Origin: Lachnospiraceae bacterium UBA6452
Lineage (GTDB): Bacteria > Bacillota > Clostridia > Lachnospirales > Lachnospiraceae
Direction of reading: 5' to 3'
Length of the DNA: 6,634 nucleotides
NCBI GenBank assembly: GCA_002441865.1
Contig: DJNY01000019.1
Location: 13,655-20,288 of the forward strand
Below are positions 5,787-6,634 of this stretch, piece after piece (within the stretch, counting starts at the first letter, position 1; every line of letters starts with the position of its first letter). The notes under the pieces were generated by a model, which had not been told where the DNA came from, did not search any database, and saw nothing but the letters and a program-made list of their open reading frames with translations. Made by a program: the position numbers and the translations under genes.

Positions 5787-6634
5787 ATGGCTGAAAAAAA
5801 ACCGATTAAAATTACGGAAACTATTTTGCGTGATGCACATCAGTCCCTGATCGCAACAAGAATGCCTACCGAGCTTATGCTTCCTATTCTGGATAAGCTT
5901 GATAAAGTTGGATATCATTCAATCGAGTGCTGGGGTGGTGCTACATTTGATGCTTCCCTTCGTTTCTTAAAAGAAGATCCATGGGAAAGACTTAGAAAGA
6001 TCAAAGACGGCTGCCCGAACACACCTCTTCAGATGTTATTCAGAGGTCAGAATATCTTAGGTTACAGACCTTATGCAGATGACGTTGTAGATGCTTTCGT
6101 AGAGAAATCTATTGCAAACGGTATCGATATTATCCGTATCTTTGACTGCTTAAATGATATCCGTAACCTGCAGGAAGCTGTTGATGCAACAAACAGAATC
6201 AAACAGCGTGAAGGCAGAGGCCATGCACAGGTTGCATTATCTTATACACTTGGTGATGCTTACACAATGGAATACTGGACATCAATGGCTAAGAAGATCG
6301 AAGAGATGGGTGCAGATTCTATCTGTATCAAGGATATGGCAGGTCTTTTAGTTCCTGTTAAGGCTACAGAGCTGGTACAGGCATTAAAGGAAGGAACCAA
6401 GCTTCCGATTCAGCTGCATACACATTATACTTCCGGTGTAGCTTCCATGACATATATGAAGGCAGTTGAGGCAGGTTGTGATATTATTGATACTGCAATG
6501 TCTCCACTTTCTATGGGTACTTCCCAGCCAGCAACAGAGGTTATGGTTAAAGCATTTGAGGGAACTCCATATGATACCGGTCTGGATCAGAACCTGTTAG
6601 CAGAGATCGCTGATTACTTCCGTCCACTTCGTGA
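5787..6634 (+). CDS. oadA: Oxaloacetate decarboxylase alpha / transcarboxylase 5S-type carboxyltransferase (3' end outside window)
   Basis: The first 282 codons are visible and open to the window edge. The protein is a TIM-barrel carboxyltransferase of the OadA / 5S / pyruvate-carboxylase CT family, which moves a carboxyl group between oxaloacetate (leaving pyruvate) and carrier biotin at a divalent metal. Visible signatures: ETILRDAHQSLIATR (11-25) with metal ligand D16, ECWGGATFDASLRFL (47-61), LFRGQNILGYRPYADDVV (84-101), RIFDCLNDIRNL (117-128), the active-site lysine in KDMAGLL (K182), and metal ligands H211 and H213 in LHTHYTSG. SPLSMGTSQPATE (239-251) is also family-typical. The usual core is about 450-470 residues, so at least 170 residues are missing here. 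Because the operon already encodes a separate carrier, I expect no fused biotin domain, but the 3' end is not visible. Direction of reaction in the cell cannot be read from sequence. Confidence 0.95.
   Translation, partial: MAEKKPIKITETILRDAHQSLIATRMPTELMLPILDKLDKVGYHSIECWGGATFDASLRFLKEDPWERLRKIKDGCPNTPLQMLFRGQNILGYRPYADDVVDAFVEKSIANGIDIIRIFDCLNDIRNLQEAVDATNRIKQREGRGHAQVALSYTLGDAYTMEYWTSMAKKIEEMGADSICIKDMAGLLVPVKATELVQALKEGTKLPIQLHTHYTSGVASMTYMKAVEAGCDIIDTAMSPLSMGTSQPATEVMVKAFEGTPYDTGLDQNLLAEIADYFRPLR

Noticed and set aside
6154..6351. 65-codon plus-strand open frame within oadA
   Set aside because: It is out of frame with the clearly conserved oadA sequence and lacks a ribosome binding site.

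Overview
The window looks like chromosomal DNA from a Gram-positive, anaerobic Clostridia species, most likely a gut Lachnospiraceae member. This rests on the style of the proteins, not on a database match: a secreted BspA-type leucine-rich-repeat protein with a fibronectin-like stretch, a Clostridia-style S11 carboxypeptidase with an SHN motif, strong AGGAGG ribosome binding sites, and a biotin-dependent sodium-pump decarboxylase cluster. All genes are on the + strand, and no gap reaches 300 bases.

Left part (1-1857), cell envelope. The first 600 bases are the 3' end of a surface or secreted protein whose start lies outside the window. A 60-base gap separates it from a complete serine D-Ala-D-Ala carboxypeptidase with a signal peptide.

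Right part (1824-6634), a decarboxylase operon. A good extended -10 promoter lies inside the last codons of the carboxypeptidase gene and overlaps a small dyad. A leader of about 75 bases with a stem-loop follows. Five closely spaced genes come next: a divergent acyl-CoA carboxyltransferase (12S/MmdA-like), an OadG-family membrane subunit with a lipoprotein front end, a free-standing biotin carrier, the sodium-translocating beta subunit OadB, and the start of a 5S/OadA-type carboxyltransferase cut by the window edge.

How the genes work together. In the known families, a carboxyltransferase moves a carboxyl group from its substrate to the biotin on the carrier. OadB then decarboxylates carboxybiotin and exports Na+, and OadG anchors the complex. 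This operon is unusual in carrying two different carboxyltransferase types, one for acyl-CoA and one for oxaloacetate/pyruvate, with one carrier and one pump. It therefore combines the parts of a Propionibacterium-type transcarboxylase (12S, 5S, 1.3S) with a sodium pump. Which substrates are used, and whether both enzymes share the carrier, is inference. The divergent active-site motifs of the 12S-like subunit make its substrate the main open question.
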